Below, one piece after another: positions 5,474 to 7,608 of a stretch of DNA of 7,608 nucleotides (position 1 is its first letter; each line of letters starts with the position of its first letter). The DNA comes from an uncultured Clostridium sp. GTDB taxonomy: Bacteria > Bacillota > Clostridia > Clostridiales > Clostridiaceae. Location: contig CAKVLD010000100.1 in NCBI GenBank assembly GCA_934755305.1, positions 1 through 7,608 on the forward strand, read 5' to 3'. A model generated the notes under the pieces. The model saw only the letters and a list, made by a program, of their open reading frames with translations, did not search any database and was not told where the DNA came from. Made by a program: the position numbers and the translations under genes.

Positions 5474-5490
5474 ACAACGAATTCTTCCAG
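5448..5490 (-). terminator. Rho-independent terminator of the leftward catalase group
   Basis: On the minus strand CTGGAAGAA (5482-5490) pairs with TTCTTTCAG (5457-5465), nine pairs including one G-U possible only in the leftward RNA. Nine U (5448-5456) follow. A smaller alternative stem, AACTG (5469-5473) with CAGTT (5455-5459), uses the same 3' arm. It lies about 100 bases after the stop codon at 5588. Confidence 0.65.
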
Positions 5491-5535
5491 CCTATTTTAT
5501 ATTGATTTAATATATACCCTGCGTATGCATTAATG

Positions 5536-5564
5536 ATATTACATTAAATCTTTAACCTTGTCAA
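5536..5564 (-). promoter_or_regulatory. Possible leftward promoter just before the terminator
   Basis: Minus-strand TTGACA (5559-5564, perfect) and TAATAT (5536-5541, four of six) have a 17-base spacer. Transcription would begin near 5529 and end at the terminator at 5448, giving an RNA of about 80 nt with no reading frame. In AT-rich DNA this may be chance. Confidence 0.3.
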
Positions 5565-5587
5565 TAAATTTTTCATATTTTTTTACG

Positions 5588-5890
5588 TCATATTTTTACA
5601 CCACTTGCATAAAACACGCCATATTTTGTTGTTATTTTTGCAGTTAGTTTATTATCTTCCACTTTTCCTATAGCTAAATATTCAATATTCAACAAAATTT
5701 TTTTTATCGTACCATCAAACTTAAAATTATTTTTTTCTACCATTCCATTAATAAATTCACTATAAGCATTACTAGATTTTAAATTACCTTGTAATCTATT
5801 ATTAGATGCTTTTAAGGTAAGTATTGCTTTCTCTATACCCATAGGAGTTTTAATTTCTACCCTATAAACTCCACTTATATCATCTAACAT
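5588..5890 (-). CDS. Small beta-rich protein coupled to catalase, function unknown
   Basis: A 100-residue protein with no signal peptide or membrane segment. The sequence alternates in a way typical of a small antiparallel beta barrel: GVYRVEIKTPMGIEKAILTLK, then LQGNL, INGMVEKNNFKFDGTIKK, IGKVEDNKLTAKI and a closing YGVFYASGVKI. I associate the opening G.Y.V.I.TPMG..K..L.L and ending G.F...G.K with a family of about 100-residue hypothetical proteins in clostridia and relatives. The biochemical role is unknown, and ligand binding is only a guess from the barrel-like pattern. Its ATG (5888-5890) lies inside the end of the catalase gene, a seven-base overlap with the TAG at 5884-5886. An AAGGGATGG sequence about six bases upstream can act as ribosome binding site. 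Translation is therefore probably coupled to that of catalase. A clean stop at 5588 matches the expected end of the family. Confidence 0.75.
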   Translation of the reverse strand: MLDDISGVYRVEIKTPMGIEKAILTLKASNNRLQGNLKSSNAYSEFINGMVEKNNFKFDGTIKKILLNIEYLAIGKVEDNKLTAKITTKYGVFYASGVKI

Positions 5891-7350
5891 TTTAAACCAT
5901 CCCTTACTCTCATACCAAATTCTTTATCAGCCTTCATAAAATACTCTATTACCTTATACGAAATATCTTTTGGTACTTCCCAAAGTTCACTTAAAATATT
6001 ATCTATTAGATGTTCTTTATCTTTTTCACATAAAGATCTATATCTCTCTCCTGCCTGTCTAAAATTTTCTGTTTTCTTTATACTCTCTGAAGTTATATTT
6101 CCCTTTATATAAAGACCAACATGATTATCATCTGGATATTCTAAAGGCTCATTATTATTCAATGAATTTGGCTTATAATTAATGGACCCTTTCCTATTTT
6201 TATATCTCATAGTTCCATCTTGATTATTATTATTTACAGGACACCTTGGTTTATTAATAGGAAGCTCTAAAAAATTAGTTCCTATTCTATATCTTTGAGT
6301 ATCTGTATACGAGAATCCTCTCCCTTGTAACATTTTATCCGCTGATAACTCTATACCTCTAATTATATTTCCTGGACAAAAAGCTGATTGCTCTACTTCT
6401 GTAAAAAAGTTTTCTGGATTTCTATCTAATGTCATCATTCCAACTTTCATTAGAGGAAACTTATCCTCTGGCCAAGTTTTAGTATCATCCAATGGATCAA
6501 AATACAAATTACAAGCTTCATCTACATCCATCATTTGAACACATAATTCATATTTAGGATAATCTCCTTTCTCTATAGCTTCACGTAAATCTTTAACTGC
6601 TATATCAGGATCTAAACCCGAAAGTATTTCTGCCTCTTGTCTTGTTACCCCTTCTACCCCTTGCATTGTTTTCCAATGATATTTTATATATCGTCTTTTA
6701 CCAGCAGAATTTACCCATATATAAGTATTAACCCCAAATCCATCCATATGTCTATAACTTTTAACTATACCTAAATCAGAATACAACCAAGTAATCATAT
6801 GAGTTGCCTCCGGTGAATTAGCCACAAAATCCCAAAACCTACTTACATCTTTTAAATTAGTATCAGGAGCTGGCTTCAATGAATGTATAACATCAGGAAA
6901 CTTTATAGAATCTCTAATAAAAAATACAGGCAAATCATTACCAACAATATCATAGTTACCTTCATCTGTATAAAATTTAACTGCAAAACCTCTAGGATCT
7001 CTCACAGTATCAGCAGAACCCTTAGAACCAATCACCGTAGAAAATCTTGTAAACACAGGAGTCTTCTTCTTAGGATCTTGCAAGAAGTTTGCACAGGTAT
7101 ATTCTTTCATACATTTATAGCATTTAAAATATCCATGTGCCCCTGTTCCCTTTGCATGAACAACTCTTTCCGGTATTCTTTCCCTATCAAAATGAGCTAT
7201 TTTCTCAATCAAATTAACATCTTCTAATAATACAGGACCACTACTTCCAACAGTTTTAGAATTTTGATTATCCCTAATAAAATCACCACTATCATTAGTT
7301 AAATATTTCTTACATTCATCACCTTTATTATCATAATGTCTATTTCCCAT
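5884..7350 (-). CDS. katA: Monofunctional heme catalase, small-subunit size
   Basis: A 488-residue catalase that should dismutate hydrogen peroxide to water and oxygen in the cytoplasm. The distal active site is complete: His65 in RVVHAKGTGAHGYF, Ser104 in TRFSTV and Asn138 in VGNDLPVFF. The proximal heme ligand is Tyr348 in RGFSYTDTQRYRIG, with Arg344 close by. The block GSKGSADTVRDPRGFAVKFYTDEGNYD and AFCPGNIIRGIE are standard family segments. The C-terminal flavodoxin-like domain of large-subunit catalases is absent. Unusual features are cysteines in KCYKCMKEYTC (Cys77, Cys80, Cys86), where relatives usually have no CxxC, and Gly345 where RLFSY is usual. The start is fixed by AGAGGGG, six bases before the ATG. 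It has its own promoter (7383-7411) inside a long palindrome and is coupled to the small beta-rich gene downstream. The symbol follows common use for this class. Confidence 0.93.
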   Translation of the reverse strand: MGNRHYDNKGDECKKYLTNDSGDFIRDNQNSKTVGSSGPVLLEDVNLIEKIAHFDRERIPERVVHAKGTGAHGYFKCYKCMKEYTCANFLQDPKKKTPVFTRFSTVIGSKGSADTVRDPRGFAVKFYTDEGNYDIVGNDLPVFFIRDSIKFPDVIHSLKPAPDTNLKDVSRFWDFVANSPEATHMITWLYSDLGIVKSYRHMDGFGVNTYIWVNSAGKRRYIKYHWKTMQGVEGVTRQEAEILSGLDPDIAVKDLREAIEKGDYPKYELCVQMMDVDEACNLYFDPLDDTKTWPEDKFPLMKVGMMTLDRNPENFFTEVEQSAFCPGNIIRGIELSADKMLQGRGFSYTDTQRYRIGTNFLELPINKPRCPVNNNNQDGTMRYKNRKGSINYKPNSLNNNEPLEYPDDNHVGLYIKGNITSESIKKTENFRQAGERYRSLCEKDKEHLIDNILSELWEVPKDISYKVIEYFMKADKEFGMRVRDGLKC

Positions 7351-7356
7351 AAAATA

Positions 7357-7399
7357 CCCCTCTAAAATTATCTACTATATATAGTATATTTTAGAAGGG
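7357..7399. promoter_or_regulatory. Bulged palindrome over the catalase promoter and ribosome binding site
   Basis: The core TACTATATATAGTA (7373-7386) is a perfect 14-base palindrome. Outside it TCTAAAAT (7361-7368) and ATTTTAGA (7388-7395) are exact complements, and then CCC (7357-7359) and GGG (7397-7399). The inner palindrome overlaps the -10 element (7383-7388) and the predicted start, an operator position. In RNA read through from the upstream gene, the whole structure would fold and pair the catalase Shine-Dalgarno GAGGGG with CCCTTC. RNA started at the local promoter lacks the first arm. The core does not match a PerR box, so the regulator is unknown. Confidence 0.6.
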
Positions 7400-7411
7400 T
7401 GATTTTGTTAC
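7383..7411 (-). promoter_or_regulatory. Catalase promoter
   Basis: Minus-strand GTAACA (7406-7411) and TATACT (7383-7388) with a 17-base spacer. The -35 element contains the TAA stop codon of the upstream hydrolase. The start would be near 7376, about 25 bases before the catalase ATG. Confidence 0.5.
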
Positions 7412-7608
7412 TGATTTAATGAATTTAATAAATCAATAGTTGCATCAGCTGCTATATTAATTTGTTCTTCAGAAGTAATGGTAGCATCATTATCTGATTT
7501 CTGCTTACCATAATCACCAAATTGAGCATGATTTCCACCAATTATCTCTACATAATTACTATCCTCTGGAAGTTTAGCACCCTTTATTTTTTCAATATTG
7601 GCTACACC
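7408..7608 (-). CDS. Alpha/beta hydrolase, C-terminal end, cut by window edge
   Basis: Sixty-six codons are open from the right edge to a TAA at 7408-7410. The piece reads KLPEDSNYVEIIGGNHAQFGDYGKQKSDNDATI, followed by a helical tail (SEEQINIAADATIDLLNSLNQ). The pattern GGNHAQFGDYG..K is the catalytic-histidine region of a group of alpha/beta hydrolases (Abhydrolase_5/11-like), the His being residue 27 of this fragment. The nucleophile Ser and acid lie outside the window, and no substrate can be given. The stop is about 57 bases before the catalase start. No separate terminator is present other than the bulged palindrome, so read-through into catalase is possible. Confidence 0.75.
   Translation of the reverse strand, partial: GVANIEKIKGAKLPEDSNYVEIIGGNHAQFGDYGKQKSDNDATITSEEQINIAADATIDLLNSLNQ

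Noticed and set aside
5544..5600. Minus-strand frame reading YDVKKYEKFIDKVKDLM after the small beta protein, suggesting a frameshifted C-terminus
   Set aside because: The small protein already ends where its family normally ends (G.F...G.K), so the short tail in another frame is more likely chance in A-rich sequence.
6883..7227. A 114-residue plus-strand open frame
   Set aside because: It is fully inside the catalase gene on the opposite strand, with no ribosome binding site and no recognisable motif.
7373..7386. PerR box at the catalase promoter
   Set aside because: The palindrome TACTATATATAGTA does not fit the known TTATAATNATTATAA type consensus, so no PerR claim is made.
1..7608. tRNA, rRNA, CRISPR array or replication origin
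   Set aside because: No cloverleaf-like conserved segments, no spaced identical repeats of CRISPR size and no origin-type box clusters were seen. The only regular array is the 8-bp repeat at 2233-2280.

Overview
The window is AT-rich, has strong AGGAG-type ribosome binding sites, and ends its transcripts in short U-tailed hairpins. Its protein set (ComEC-like metallo-beta-lactamase lipoprotein, dCMP deaminase, clostridial-looking transposase tails) points to a low-GC Firmicute, most likely a Clostridium. This placement is inference from composition and protein character, not from a marker gene.

Left part (1-1044): a scar of mobile DNA. The end of an IS3-family transposase is followed directly by the tail of an unrelated DDE transposase, then about 450 bases with no intact gene. 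That gene-less stretch still carries a well-formed leftward promoter and a perfect GTATAC-type palindrome next to a Shine-Dalgarno-like sequence, which looks like the control region of a lost gene.

Middle-left (1045-3529): two leftward single-gene units. One is a sugar phosphate isomerase/epimerase-like TIM-barrel gene, split by a one-base deletion in an A run although all its likely metal ligands are still encoded. The other is an alpha/beta hydrolase (HSL-type esterase). Each has its own promoter and terminator. An exact six-copy 8-bp AT repeat sits between the esterase stop codon and its terminator.

Middle-right (3395-5268): three rightward genes. They encode a secreted lipoprotein with a ComEC-like metallo-beta-lactamase domain, a small proline-rich protein preceded by a near-perfect 43-nt hairpin, and a zinc dCMP deaminase (ComEB type) ending in a clear terminator. 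In other Firmicutes a dCMP deaminase and a ComEC protein lie together in the comE locus, but here the full ComEC channel is absent, so a competence role is not claimed.

Right part (5276-7608): a leftward group. The tail of an alpha/beta hydrolase runs off the window edge. It is followed by a monofunctional heme catalase and a small beta-rich protein whose start codon overlaps the catalase stop. The catalase promoter overlaps the stop codon of the upstream gene and lies inside a long palindrome that would also hide the catalase ribosome binding site in read-through RNA. Between this group and the dCMP deaminase are a decayed coding fragment, a long imperfect inverted repeat, and a promoter-terminator pair that could define a small RNA.

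No tRNA, rRNA or CRISPR array was seen. The strongest leads are the catalase control region, the intercistronic hairpin before the proline-rich gene, and the catalase/beta-protein pair. No new multi-gene system is evident.
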